IMG/VR virus record: IMGVR_UViG_3300037427_002351
Span: 1 to 51,186 of that record
DNA: 51,186 nt
From: a virus
Strand: one strand, 5' to 3'
The position numbers and the translations under genes were made by a program. The notes beneath the pieces are model-generated. The model was not told the DNA's origin. It was given only the letters and a program-made list of their open reading frames with translations, and searched no databases. The stretch's first letter is position 1. Each line of letters starts with the position of its first letter. Shown one piece after another: positions 40,707 through 50,088 of this stretch.

Positions 40707-43700
40707 TATGCTGCTAACGATCCATTAAATTTAACTGATTCAATCATTCCAGAACGACTCTCGTTCATGTAATGTGCTCTTTGTCCATAAGAAGAAGCAG
40801 GTAAGTATATTCTTTCTTCCTTAAAGTCATCACCTGCATTGTCTAACTCTTTCCTGTATATTAATTCTCCATCTAACATCACTCTAAAATCTATTGCACC
40901 TTTATAAAACACATCTGCACTATGATGTAAGCTCTGGGACTGATAACTTTGTAGAGGATAGTGCCTTAGAGATAACGCCTGAACTCTCACATCGCCCTCT
41001 ATCGCAACGGAAATAGTTCTGAATCTCTTTAGATCTTCTAAATAAAGATCCATTGACTGAGGCTCTACCGAATCACCAGGAGGAAGTGTGAATGACCTCG
41101 ATGCAGTCTCATCTTCATTGAGGTATATCTCTACTAATGGGAGGTTACCCCAGTATATAGTACCAGTCCCTGATTTAAGTGGTTCCTTATCTAAAACAAT
41201 AGAAGGATAAGCAACACTACTTATTGTAGTTGTTGTAAGACTCTCAACTTTAGTATTATCTGCCAGCAATTCATTCCAAACCCTATCACCTACAGTAACA
41301 GTAGATGTATCAAATCCTACTGGCATAATCACAGTACGTCTTTGGAGAGTAGTTAGGTTATCACCACCTGTATCTACAAGAAATGTCTGGTTAGGCTGGT
41401 CATACTTAGTGAAGATATCATATAGATCAGTTGATGTTTGTTCTTCAGCAGCAAGGATATCTCCTGCATCAAGATCATCAGGATCTAAGCCAAGAAGTTC
41501 TGCTGCTAATGCCTGCCCTCTTATACCATCTACAATAGTTGATGCACTACTACTATTTAATGCTTCATATACTATTGCTATTGAACCTAATGCTTTAGGT
41601 ATTGCAGGTTCTCCTACATCCAGCTTCTTACTCTTCCATTTTAAATTATTAACCTTTGATCCACCTATCTCTTCTACTGTAAATGTTGTGTCATCTGTAT
41701 TAACAATGTTATCCTTTGTCACTACAACACCAGTACCTAATGCATCTGCAAAATAAGCATAGTATGCTTCTATAGATGTCCTAGCTAAACGCATCTCACC
41801 TGTAGCCATCTCCAGTCTGTATCCGTTACCACTGCCAGGTTCCTGAAATAGCCAGTAAACACCATCTGATACACATGAATAAGGTTTCTTTAGCTGGGTA
41901 ATGTTATGCTTGTCCCTTGTCAGATAGGTGACCCTGCCACCAGAGTACATTATTATTCCATCGCTAGCAGAGAGCCAGATAAGTCCACCATTAAAGCTGG
42001 AAATTGTATGCTCGTATCCTGCTGGTATACCCTTGGCATCAGGCACTCTAAATGCAACCATAGTCTTAGGATCTGTACCCCTGACACGATAGACAGAGTT
42101 AGTTGTAAAGACTATACCCTCTCCTGCAAACTCTTCTATACCACGTATCTCTGAATCAAGTGTAACTACTGCATCGAGAGGCCAATACTCAGGTGTCCCA
42201 TACTTAGAGAACCTCAGGTCTGAATCTAATGCACCAAAGTATAATGAACCTACTGCCTTTATATAACGGAAGTGGTCATCCTTACTTTCTGTTTCAAAAA
42301 ATTGCTTTAGCTTTTCATTATATTCCAATCCAAGTGGAGGCCAGTTATCTGACTGCATAGAATATAAGGAGGATATCGGAGTACGAGACTTGTCCCTATA
42401 TCCAAATCCCTCTATCTCTATTGTTCCATTAGTAACTGTTGCATTCACATAGTTCTCATCATAGCTGAGAACCTTTACTCCTAGACCATGAGCAGAAGCA
42501 GTAGTCCCATCAGCTCCTCCTGTTACACCTGTAAAAGTTGTATTAGTTTTACCAGTGTAGGTAAATACCTCATTGCCTATTAATATTTTCTTAGGGCCAG
42601 GACTACCACTTGCTGAAGCAGCAGGGAATACACTTGTATCCTTTACCTTAAGTACATTTGTACTGCCTGTTAATGGTGCAGCAATCTCCTCTTCAAGAGT
42701 TGTTGTGTCCTGATTGCGGTGTTCCATCTCCAGTTCCCACTCAACTACAGATGGAGATACTCCGTTTACATGAGTACAACTAGCTTCCCCTCTATTAGCA
42801 GTACCATTTCCACCTGTATCTTGTGACTGGGAAAAAACTATCTGACTCGGTGCTTCTGCATATCCCTCCCCAGGGTTTATTATTTTTAAACTATTTTCTA
42901 TAACTCCAGTTGTGCCATTGACAGTGTATCTTCCATAAAAATCTTTACCTGTCTCTGCTGTAGTTGCAGAATAAAGAAAAATATGTCCAACAGTACTACT
43001 AGTACTACCGAATGTAGCTGCTGAACCAAATGGGGAGTTGCCAGTAAAAGACATTGCTGAACCTGATTCTGTAGCTTTAAGTTGTACTTTACCAGTGTGG
43101 TTATTATCATTTAACGCTGTAGCAGCAGTAACTGAATGCACCCAATAATCTGTATCTTCAGCAAAACCTGTTGGAAGTGTTGGTACTGTCCCAGTTACTC
43201 CGCTTACTGTAAGCATCAGAGTATTAGTGGTATTGCCAGGGTCTGTTATAGTTATAGTATCACCTACTTTGTAACTATGTCCTCCATTAGTAAGGGTTAC
43301 TGTAAGGTTAGAAGATGCATCTGATGCAATAGTAAAATGGGCAAAAACACCTGAGCCAGATGAAGATGTTCCATATACTGAAGTAGATGTTAAATTTGCT
43401 TGAAAATTACCTGATATATTTGTTGGCCCAGTGACAGCAGAAACTGGCAGGCCACCTATCCTAAAACGAACTCTTTCGTTTACTTTAAAATTTTCGCCAT
43501 ATGGACGAACCCAGGAACTTTGCATAAGAAACTCTGCTGCACCACCCATTTGCTGGACGCCATAAATGCTTCTTATATGTTGTGGCACAGAGAATATATT
43601 TGCTTGTATAAAAAAAGATCCACTACCTAAATCTCCATCTGTAACAGGAATCCTATCTTGATGCCCCCAAAAACCACCATGTATCTGGGTTCTAACAGAA

Positions 43701-46700
43701 GTCGTACCTACTTTTCCAGATTCTTCAAAACAATTAAGTGGTACAAGGAACCATCCACCTGTAGTAGTACTATAGGTATCACTCTTTATGGCTGTTTTAT
43801 ATACAGTGTTTTGTGATAAGCCCTTAGGTAATCTACCTCCTACAACCTTAAGCTCAAATGCATAACCAAATGAACCAGTAGAAAAAAATTCCCAAGTTTC
43901 TGCAGAAGAGTCTGCAAATAAACAAAGATGTCCATCAATATTTTGAAAGGTAATGGGGCAGTCATTTGTTTTATACTTATCTGCACCAGTCCCACTGCTA
44001 CTCTGCCCCCATTGTGCCCCTGCTGATGTCAATGATACAGTTTTTACATACCCTGACTTGTGTAGGCTTGGGGTTTCTCCATGTATACCATGAGCAACTC
44101 CGGTTAATGAGTTACCTGTTTTACCTGAGTATGAAATATATTCATTATCAATCTTCATTACTCCTGAAGAAGGCCACCCAGTACTATTAACCAACTCAAC
44201 TGTAGTATCTGTAATGTCTATATCCTTAGCTAACTTACTGGTATGTGTTGTGCCAGGAGACTCGACCTCACTTATCTGATTAACTCTCCAAGAGCCATCC
44301 ATAGTAGAAGGTGTTGCAGTTAATAAGAAGTTTGAATTAACAAACCCAGCTAAGCTGGTGAGGTCTTTATAAGTTTTTAATAAGTAGTAAGGAGAAGATG
44401 CACTCTTCCTTGTGAAGCCATTTGTTATACTGCTTATGCCAGATATAGTTGGGAAGTATTTCTTGCCATTAGAATCAACAGGTAGTGTCGGCATCTCTAT
44501 ATCACTAAGATGCAAGAACTCTGATGAGTCACCACCATAACGATACAGCCTTATCTTTTCTATATCTGGATCATCAAATCTAAAGAATGGTAAATTAAAA
44601 CTAACCTGAATACAGTCATCTGCACTATCTAAAGGAGTAATTCCTTTAGCTGGCAGTGGTGATGGTGTACTCTCATGCCCCCACTTATTAATGAATGAAG
44701 CCCTGTAATAGAAATCTATATTAGCTCCATAAGGATTGTACATATTAGGAGCACCAATCTGGAAGGTAGATATCCCTACTCTGGATGCATCAAATGCATC
44801 ACCTGAAACATTAGCTTGTCCCAATCTGTATGCCCACTCTGGCTCCTTACCTTTATCTGTTACTATTATAAATGCCTGGGCTGTAAGAACATAGAATTCT
44901 TGTGAAGCAACTGCATAATTTGAGAAGGTGATCTTACTTTCTCCGCCTGTCTCTCCTGATGCAGGTAGTAATGTCTCTGATTGTTTAAAGAAAACAATAT
45001 CCCTTGTTATATTACTATCAAATGGGAGTTCTACAGATGCTAATGGGAGATAAGGATTACCTGCAATATCTGATATTACTGTTGCTGTGCCACTACTAGC
45101 TAATGTTTGTGGTGCATCAAAGGGATACCACTTGAATGTCTTAATCCCTGTCATCTTACCTGTTTCATGGTTCAACCCAATCGTAGGTGTACCTGTAACA
45201 AACCAATTCCCTGAGTCCATCTTCCAGTCTATAGATAGATATCTTGGTGTACCTAAGTCACCCTTTTCTCCTATCCTTGACTTTACTATCTGACCCCATG
45301 CTGATGTTGATGGAGTAAGGGTTGTATAATCACTTGCATAAAAAACCCATGATCCTTCTATGTTTGACTCATAAAAAGGTGTGGCATACTTAACATCCCA
45401 ACCACTAGTTTCACCAGATAACCCCCATATCTTAGTGCCATCAAAGCCTAAGACCTTCTTAAAGTTATATGTTAATAGAGAAGACTCTGGCTTAGTACTA
45501 CTTGTCTTAACAAACTTCCATGATTCATCTATCTTTGCACATACATATGCCCTATTTGCAGAGTCAACAAATGTTTCTGCTTCTGTTACATTACCTGTTA
45601 AACCTAGACCATTTGCTAGTTCAGGGTTGCCTTTAACAAAGATAATATTATTAAGGTCAGTTGAATAAACAGTAACGCCTCCATTATCAACAAGAGTAAC
45701 GTAGTTTTTATTAACACTATAGCTACCATTACTGCTTAGTTTTACAGAACTACTAGCAGTATCTGCATGGTAATGTGAGAATAAGTTATTATCTTTAATA
45801 GAAAATACTTTTGGATTATTACCACTTGCCTCATTGATGGCTCTTATATCCTGACCTGAAGACCAGTCTATCTTATGGGTAAAGTTATTTACTGAACTAC
45901 CAGTAAGCTCCCCAGCTCCAGAAGCCCTTACTTCTATAAACTCTCCTGACTCACCAGCAAATGTGCGTCCTTTTGCGTGACCAACTAATACGTGTTGAGA
46001 TAGATCACTCTTTATTAAAGAACAGGTTGGCCCTTCAGAATCTATAGTGCTTTTAGTTACCTCGTTATAATCTATAAAACCACTAATTACCGGATAACAA
46101 TCCTCATCTAAATATTTGCCTGTTCCAAGATGATCTTTTTCAGGTGGGGATAATAAAAGTTTGTTAGTACCTATACCTATTATCTTAGCTGTTATAAATG
46201 TTTCATTGCCTCTAAGATTAAGATGAACAGTCGGGTTCGAATTATTCTGTCCTATCTTAATCCAATCTCCTATACGAAAATTGTAATCATTAGCTTGAGC
46301 AAAAGTAAGACTATTATCGTCACTTGAGAATGTTGCAGTAGTCCATAACTCTGAGACACTAAAGTCTTTCTGTTGTGATACTGCACCCCCTGGAGTAAAT
46401 GATAAAAGTCTATTCATTAATCCAGGGACAGCAGGGCCAGTGATAATGTTCTTAAAGTTTGATGTGCTTTCAGGTTTCAACCACGATTTTTTAGAATTAC
46501 TGCTAGTAGCTCCTATGTATCTAGTCCAGCTACCAGTTTTACTGGTATTTATAGTATGGTTGCCTGTAAAACTTACCTTCGATCCTATTATATCCCAGTA
46601 CCATACTCTCGGATCTCTCTCAGGAAATGTTGAAGGATGTAAATTATACATTCTTTGATAACTAGAATACTCAGTCTTAGGATTAAAAGCGGGTTGACCA

Positions 46701-48283
46701 TCCGCATTTCTACCAACATTGCCTATAGGCGCATCATATCTCCAGTGGAGTTTTGCATCAGAACTTACAGACGGAAAATTTAATTCTACATCAATTGTGT
46801 CTTTCCAATAAGTTACCCAATATGTATAAGCACTATTAACATCTGTTGTTTGATGAATAGAAGTTAATTTTCTGGTAACATTCTTTGTATAATCATTAAC
46901 ATCTTTAGCAGCAAGCTCTCCAGTTTTAAATGATTTATCAGCCCATGCATTTGGTATAACTAATATCTCTGGGCACTTAGCAACAGTACCTGTGTATTTA
47001 ACCTTAACCCATGTATCATTCTCTGCAAATATTACTGCATATTTAAACCCATAATCAAACTCCTCTAGCTTATCTAAATTTCTCTTCTCTCTTGCTTCAT
47101 CTTCTATCCTTTGTAGCTCAAAATCATCCCTGTTTCTAGTGTCTTTTAATAATGAGAAGTCAGTAAATTTACCCTTAGGCTGTACCCACCCAGGGAATAT
47201 ATCTTCATTTTTATCAGTCCACACTTCAGGTGGATCTCCTTCGGTATAGTTACCTCCTCCAGCATGAGCTTCTGAATCAGAGTCAGCCATTCCATCTCTG
47301 AGTAAAACGACAAAACAGCCATTAATTCCAGATGGCATCCTCAGCCACCTTACATCTGTATTGCCTGAGTATGCGGTAGGTGTAGTATTAGGTGTTTTCA
47401 TCTTCTGGGTAAAAGATATAACCCCATTGTTAATATCTACTCCTGTTATACCAAGTGTTACCTTACCACTTGTACCTGTACCTGTTGCACCTGATGTAAA
47501 GCTAGTATTAAACTTTGTTCCTGCATCACCTCCATCACTACCAAGTATAGTATCCTTAGTAATAACTGGCATACCTGGGCTGGTAGCACTACTTAATGCC
47601 ACACTCTGTATCTTTGAATCATCCCAGCAAACAAAATGACCTTCTTTAAAGAAAGACCCTTTAGAAAAATAAGTTAAGTTGGCAGATGTAACATCCGTTC
47701 CAGTAAAAATACCTCCAGAAAACTCTCTTGTTTTAACATTCCAAACTGTAGAGCTTGTCTTAACCAGCCAATATGCCTGACCACCATAATAATGTATGTG
47801 ATCTACATCAGTTGTGGTATCTGCTTCGTATGTTTCTAGTGATTGGGTGGTGTCATCAACACCGAGAACAGTCTCAGGGAGTTTAAGTAAGTGAGAGCCT
47901 TCTGCAGGACGTTCTCCTCTTGTCCCTTCGGATACTATAGTTCCAGATATCTCAGAACCAGGTGGTAGTGGTGGGCCAAGTGGTCTTGAGACGTTAGCAT
48001 CATCCTTTATTATTTCTTCAAACTCAGGTCTCTTGTCATCAAATGTTTTAATGACTCCTATACCTGACTCTTCAAATGATACTGCCTTAGAGTCCCTGAT
48101 CCACTCACCACGATAGAAGTAATGACCTCCATCAGAGATAGGAGAAGTCCCTTCACCTGGCTCAAGAGCGAAACCTTTAAGATTAATATCAAGTGCTTCC
48201 TGACCTTGATCGTCACGTAAATTCTGTGCATCTATCTCATCAGATAGACCACCTGTAAATTCTCTGAGAACAGTCTTAGGCAT
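40706..48283 (-). CDS. 2525-residue tail protein (nozzle/receptor-binding type)
   Basis: The N-terminus (TVLREFTGGLSDEIDAQNLRD) resembles the start of podovirus tail nozzle proteins (gp12-like), but the length is about three times larger. The body is beta-rich with low Cys. A motif of the kind KIDNEYISYSGKTGNSLTG, then G-(T)-x-x-x-H-x-x-G-x-V, recurs at about residues 1340-1380 and 1905-1945, which are internal repeats seen in phage tails. The region at about 2000-2150 has propeller-like repeats (SLYFGALDSDLRFSKYGTPE, GIVFTTNSVYRVRG). The last 90 residues are a domain shared with the 185-residue gene downstream. It is probably the central hub or nozzle. Confidence 0.8.
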   Translation of the reverse strand: MPKTVLREFTGGLSDEIDAQNLRDDQGQEALDINLKGFALEPGEGTSPISDGGHYFYRGEWIRDSKAVSFEESGIGVIKTFDDKRPEFEEIIKDDANVSRPLGPPLPPGSEISGTIVSEGTRGERPAEGSHLLKLPETVLGVDDTTQSLETYEADTTTDVDHIHYYGGQAYWLVKTSSTVWNVKTREFSGGIFTGTDVTSANLTYFSKGSFFKEGHFVCWDDSKIQSVALSSATSPGMPVITKDTILGSDGGDAGTKFNTSFTSGATGTGTSGKVTLGITGVDINNGVISFTQKMKTPNTTPTAYSGNTDVRWLRMPSGINGCFVVLLRDGMADSDSEAHAGGGNYTEGDPPEVWTDKNEDIFPGWVQPKGKFTDFSLLKDTRNRDDFELQRIEDEAREKRNLDKLEEFDYGFKYAVIFAENDTWVKVKYTGTVAKCPEILVIPNAWADKSFKTGELAAKDVNDYTKNVTRKLTSIHQTTDVNSAYTYWVTYWKDTIDVELNFPSVSSDAKLHWRYDAPIGNVGRNADGQPAFNPKTEYSSYQRMYNLHPSTFPERDPRVWYWDIIGSKVSFTGNHTINTSKTGSWTRYIGATSSNSKKSWLKPESTSNFKNIITGPAVPGLMNRLLSFTPGGAVSQQKDFSVSELWTTATFSSDDNSLTFAQANDYNFRIGDWIKIGQNNSNPTVHLNLRGNETFITAKIIGIGTNKLLLSPPEKDHLGTGKYLDEDCYPVISGFIDYNEVTKSTIDSEGPTCSLIKSDLSQHVLVGHAKGRTFAGESGEFIEVRASGAGELTGSSVNNFTHKIDWSSGQDIRAINEASGNNPKVFSIKDNNLFSHYHADTASSSVKLSSNGSYSVNKNYVTLVDNGGVTVYSTDLNNIIFVKGNPELANGLGLTGNVTEAETFVDSANRAYVCAKIDESWKFVKTSSTKPESSLLTYNFKKVLGFDGTKIWGLSGETSGWDVKYATPFYESNIEGSWVFYASDYTTLTPSTSAWGQIVKSRIGEKGDLGTPRYLSIDWKMDSGNWFVTGTPTIGLNHETGKMTGIKTFKWYPFDAPQTLASSGTATVISDIAGNPYLPLASVELPFDSNITRDIVFFKQSETLLPASGETGGESKITFSNYAVASQEFYVLTAQAFIIVTDKGKEPEWAYRLGQANVSGDAFDASRVGISTFQIGAPNMYNPYGANIDFYYRASFINKWGHESTPSPLPAKGITPLDSADDCIQVSFNLPFFRFDDPDIEKIRLYRYGGDSSEFLHLSDIEMPTLPVDSNGKKYFPTISGISSITNGFTRKSASSPYYLLKTYKDLTSLAGFVNSNFLLTATPSTMDGSWRVNQISEVESPGTTHTSKLAKDIDITDTTVELVNSTGWPSSGVMKIDNEYISYSGKTGNSLTGVAHGIHGETPSLHKSGYVKTVSLTSAGAQWGQSSSGTGADKYKTNDCPITFQNIDGHLCLFADSSAETWEFFSTGSFGYAFELKVVGGRLPKGLSQNTVYKTAIKSDTYSTTTGGWFLVPLNCFEESGKVGTTSVRTQIHGGFWGHQDRIPVTDGDLGSGSFFIQANIFSVPQHIRSIYGVQQMGGAAEFLMQSSWVRPYGENFKVNERVRFRIGGLPVSAVTGPTNISGNFQANLTSTSVYGTSSSGSGVFAHFTIASDASSNLTVTLTNGGHSYKVGDTITITDPGNTTNTLMLTVSGVTGTVPTLPTGFAEDTDYWVHSVTAATALNDNNHTGKVQLKATESGSAMSFTGNSPFGSAATFGSTSSTVGHIFLYSATTAETGKDFYGRYTVNGTTGVIENSLKIINPGEGYAEAPSQIVFSQSQDTGGNGTANRGEASCTHVNGVSPSVVEWELEMEHRNQDTTTLEEEIAAPLTGSTNVLKVKDTSVFPAASASGSPGPKKILIGNEVFTYTGKTNTTFTGVTGGADGTTASAHGLGVKVLSYDENYVNATVTNGTIEIEGFGYRDKSRTPISSLYSMQSDNWPPLGLEYNEKLKQFFETESKDDHFRYIKAVGSLYFGALDSDLRFSKYGTPEYWPLDAVVTLDSEIRGIEEFAGEGIVFTTNSVYRVRGTDPKTMVAFRVPDAKGIPAGYEHTISSFNGGLIWLSASDGIIMYSGGRVTYLTRDKHNITQLKKPYSCVSDGVYWLFQEPGSGNGYRLEMATGEMRLARTSIEAYYAYFADALGTGVVVTKDNIVNTDDTTFTVEEIGGSKVNNLKWKSKKLDVGEPAIPKALGSIAIVYEALNSSSASTIVDGIRGQALAAELLGLDPDDLDAGDILAAEEQTSTDLYDIFTKYDQPNQTFLVDTGGDNLTTLQRRTVIMPVGFDTSTVTVGDRVWNELLADNTKVESLTTTTISSVAYPSIVLDKEPLKSGTGTIYWGNLPLVEIYLNEDETASRSFTLPPGDSVEPQSMDLYLEDLKRFRTISVAIEGDVRVQALSLRHYPLQSYQSQSLHHSADVFYKGAIDFRVMLDGELIYRKELDNAGDDFKEERIYLPASSYGQRAHYMNESRSGMIESVKFNGSLAA

Positions 48284-48286
48284 TAA

Positions 48287-48601
48287 CTAATCCTTTATCC
48301 TAAAGTGGTTACAGTTTAAACGTATTACTGTTGCTAGTTCCTGTGACTGGTGTTCAGTTAAGTTCATTAATGCAGTAGAGTTGTCATACAATGTCCTCAT
48401 TACATCTACAGAACAGTCACAAAGAGGGAAGTATATATATTCTGGAGTGTTCGCATTCTTGTAAGTTGTCGAACACATTTGCCACAGTTGTCGTATGCGT
48501 TCCACCCTGAAGTTCCCACTGAACTTCGGTTGTGGAACTATAGTTTGAGCAAACAAAATCAGGCTCAAACTCAACAACAAGATCGCTATCTTCAAGTTCA
48601 A
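48287..48601 (-). CDS. Secreted or periplasmic cysteine-containing protein
   Basis: The frame starts at TTG (48601) with a GGAG site seven bases upstream, giving 104 residues. The N-terminus (LKIAILLLSLSLILFAQ) is a good signal peptide. The mature part has five cysteines, including CDCSVDVMRTLYDN, which recalls small exported proteins with paired Cys in marine phages. It overlaps a 65-residue frame by 185 nt. Sited right after the endolysin gene, it could be a spanin-like or lysis-accessory protein; that is inference. Confidence 0.55.
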   Translation of the reverse strand: MNLKIAILLLSLSLILFAQTIVPQPKFSGNFRVERIRQLWQMCSTTYKNANTPEYIYFPLCDCSVDVMRTLYDNSTALMNLTEHQSQELATVIRLNCNHFRIKD

Positions 48602-48614
48602 AAGTTATCTCCAT
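48417..48614 (-). CDS. 65-residue frame overlapping the secreted protein
   Basis: The ATG at 48614 overlaps the endolysin stop (TAATG), so it could be translated by coupling. The product is acidic (FELEDSDLVVEFEPDFV) and ends ILPSL, with no signal peptide. It runs in another frame than the 104-residue protein over 185 nt. Either it is a real embedded gene, comparable to Rz/Rz1 pairs in arrangement, or a chance frame; codon evidence cannot decide here. Confidence 0.4.
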   Translation of the reverse strand: MEITFELEDSDLVVEFEPDFVCSNYSSTTEVQWELQGGTHTTTVANVFDNLQECEHSRIYILPSL

Positions 48615-49006
48615 TATGCATAAGACCAAAGGTTAGGCTTACCCGACCTTCTTATTTTAGTATCAACATGAACGAATCTTGAGTCACCCTTCTGTTGTAT
48701 ACCTACTGAGAAACCCATCTCTATTGCTTTCTGTATAACAGACCTTGCCTTAGCCCTGTCAACACGAAGATCTGCTGCTTCTCCAGTGAGATGACCACTA
48801 GTTTTATGCCCCCCACATTCAATATTTTTTCGCTCACAGCGAAAACCTGAATTTACAGGAAGAGCGAAACCACATGCATCTCTGAGTTGCTGAAGCTTCA
48901 TCATAAAGTTCTCATCCATATCAGATACTCCACCACAATGTTTGCAATTTTTACATGCCATCTCATCGTAGGTAAAACTTTTTATATCATTCCTAAAATT
49001 CCACAT
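48614..49006 (-). CDS. Endolysin, M15-type D-Ala-D-Ala peptidase
   Basis: The 130-residue protein carries the zinc ligands of the M15 (VanY/peptidase_M15_3) family: H72 and D79 in SGHLTGEAADLRV and H113 in FVHVDTKI. A conserved SGFRC precedes at 53-57. An N-terminal CKNCKHC segment (18-24) is an additional metal or disulfide site that is not part of the core. It cleaves peptidoglycan stem peptides and would release progeny. It lies downstream of the small membrane genes that may include the holin. The ATG is preceded by a GGGGGGA site. Confidence 0.88.
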   Translation of the reverse strand: MWNFRNDIKSFTYDEMACKNCKHCGGVSDMDENFMMKLQQLRDACGFALPVNSGFRCERKNIECGGHKTSGHLTGEAADLRVDRAKARSVIQKAIEMGFSVGIQQKGDSRFVHVDTKIRRSGKPNLWSYA

Positions 49007-49051
49007 AATTATCCCCCCTAGTAAAAATTTGCAAAATATTCTACGAGTAAA

Positions 49052-49074
49052 AATAAAACCTTTCAGGCTTTATT
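49052..49074 (-). terminator. Possible terminator upstream of the endolysin
   Basis: On the minus strand AATAAAGCCT pairs with AGGTTTTATT over a GAA loop (10 bp, one G-U pair) and is followed by a short T stretch. It directly follows the stop of the 58-residue membrane gene. Partial termination here could make lysis gene expression stepwise. The stem is AT-rich, so it is likely weak. Confidence 0.4.
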
Positions 49075-49249
49075 AACCGATGCTTTTCTTATAGGCCGCC
49101 AATATCTGATCATCGACCTTATTTTCTGTAGAAGCAACAAGCCTAGTAAGCAGTATTAATATTACCTGCTGGAGAAGCTTCTCAGAGAGCATGCTCATAC
49201 ACATTGTCTTAACTGCACCGCCTATTACTGGTGCTAAAATTCCTATCAT
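49073..49249 (-). CDS. 58-residue hydrophobic protein
   Basis: This frame has AGGAG seven bases before its ATG. The first 20 residues are Gly/Ala/Met-rich (GILAPVIGGAVKTMCMSM) and the centre is hydrophobic (LLQQVILILLTRLVAS), so it may insert in the membrane. It is placed just before the endolysin in the lysis-type cluster. Holin function is possible but unproven. Confidence 0.5.
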   Translation of the reverse strand: MIGILAPVIGGAVKTMCMSMLSEKLLQQVILILLTRLVASTENKVDDQILAAYKKSIG

Positions 49250-49263
49250 ATATCTCCTAATGG

Positions 49264-49353
49264 TTATTTGGTTCTTTTATAACGAAAAAGATGCCTTGCT
49301 TGATCATGCAACTCCTTCAACCTTTTTAAATGTTTCTTCTGTTCTTCACTCAT
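49264..49353 (-). CDS. 29-residue basic peptide
   Basis: This frame encodes a short peptide (MSEEQKKHLKRLKELHDQAR at its start) with many Lys, Arg and His. Its ATG overlaps the stop of the previous gene (TAATG). There is no strong ribosome site, so it would rely on coupling. It may be a translation-coupling leader. Confidence 0.35.
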   Translation of the reverse strand: MSEEQKKHLKRLKELHDQARHLFRYKRTK

Positions 49354-49526
49354 TACTTTGATACTGTTAGAGTACTAAGCTTCTCTGAGTTCTGGTTCAC
49401 CTGGAACTTAATTACCTTAACATCTCCCGACAACTCAGACACTGTAAGCATTAGCCAAGAGATTGATCCTATCATTAAACTTCCTACTACAAGTAGAATG
49501 TTATTTATCGACATAGTGTGGTTCAT
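49353..49526 (-). CDS. 57-residue membrane protein with coiled-coil tail
   Basis: A single hydrophobic helix (NNILLVVGSLMIGSISWLML) is followed by a soluble tail of heptad character (LSGDVKVIKFQVNQNSEKLSTL). This layout is that of small phage spanin-like or holin-associated proteins. The ribosome site is weak. It overlaps the downstream peptide by 3 nt. Confidence 0.5.
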   Translation of the reverse strand: MNHTMSINNILLVVGSLMIGSISWLMLTVSELSGDVKVIKFQVNQNSEKLSTLTVSK

Positions 49527-49546
49527 GTTAAAGTTACCTAGTTTAC

Positions 49547-49822
49547 TTAAGGGTTATGGGGATTATTTCTAAATCCATTACCAAGATAAATCCTTAAATT
49601 AGTTACGTCAGACTGAAGCTTCTCTATATCGTCCCATACATCCTCAGCATCATTCTGGGAATGAATTAGAGCCTGCTGATTCTTTAGTGCAAGATTCTCT
49701 AAATCCATAATACTGGTTAGTAACCAGCCCACGACCCCGATTAGAGCTACGCTTACTAGAGGGGCAAGGGTTTTGTAAATTTGGTGTTCGCTAACCGACT
49801 GTATATCTTCATGAATTGGCAT
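49547..49822 (-). CDS. 91-residue membrane protein with coiled-coil tail
   Basis: Residues 17-40 form a transmembrane helix (TLAPLVSVALIGVVGWLLTS) and the rest is coiled coil (HSQNDAEDVWDDIEKLQSDVTNL). This is the same layout as the 57-residue gene downstream. Such an arrangement, with a tail projecting to one face of the membrane, is seen in inner-membrane spanins and in some holin partners. It shares one base with its upstream neighbour. Confidence 0.55.
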   Translation of the reverse strand: MPIHEDIQSVSEHQIYKTLAPLVSVALIGVVGWLLTSIMDLENLALKNQQALIHSQNDAEDVWDDIEKLQSDVTNLRIYLGNGFRNNPHNP

Positions 49823-50088
49823 TACTTTTCCTCCTTATGTTCAACTTCTCTTTTATCTTTAAACCAATAATCTGTAGACTTCGCAAGCACAGCCACATAA
49901 GCCCCCACAAGAATATTAACGAGATCTCTCGATGTCTCCTGAACCTCTGCATAAAACAGAAGCCATAATAACGCCAAGAACGTAACAGCATTTGAAATTG
50001 ATATGATAAATCGTGCCCAAAAATTGAGAAGCTTCCTGTTCTCAACCGCATTACCACCCCCTCCTAATAAAGATCTGTGTACTTTCAT
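49822..50088 (-). CDS. Candidate holin
   Basis: This 88-residue protein has two predicted helices (ARFIISISNAVTFLALLWLL and NILVGAYVAVLAKSTDYWF) and a charged C-terminus KDKREVEHKEEK. The two-helix membrane plan with a charged end fits class II holins, and the cluster position before an endolysin supports it. Three other membrane proteins nearby could also be the holin, so this is only the best candidate. Confidence 0.5.
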   Translation of the reverse strand: MKVHRSLLGGGGNAVENRKLLNFWARFIISISNAVTFLALLWLLFYAEVQETSRDLVNILVGAYVAVLAKSTDYWFKDKREVEHKEEK

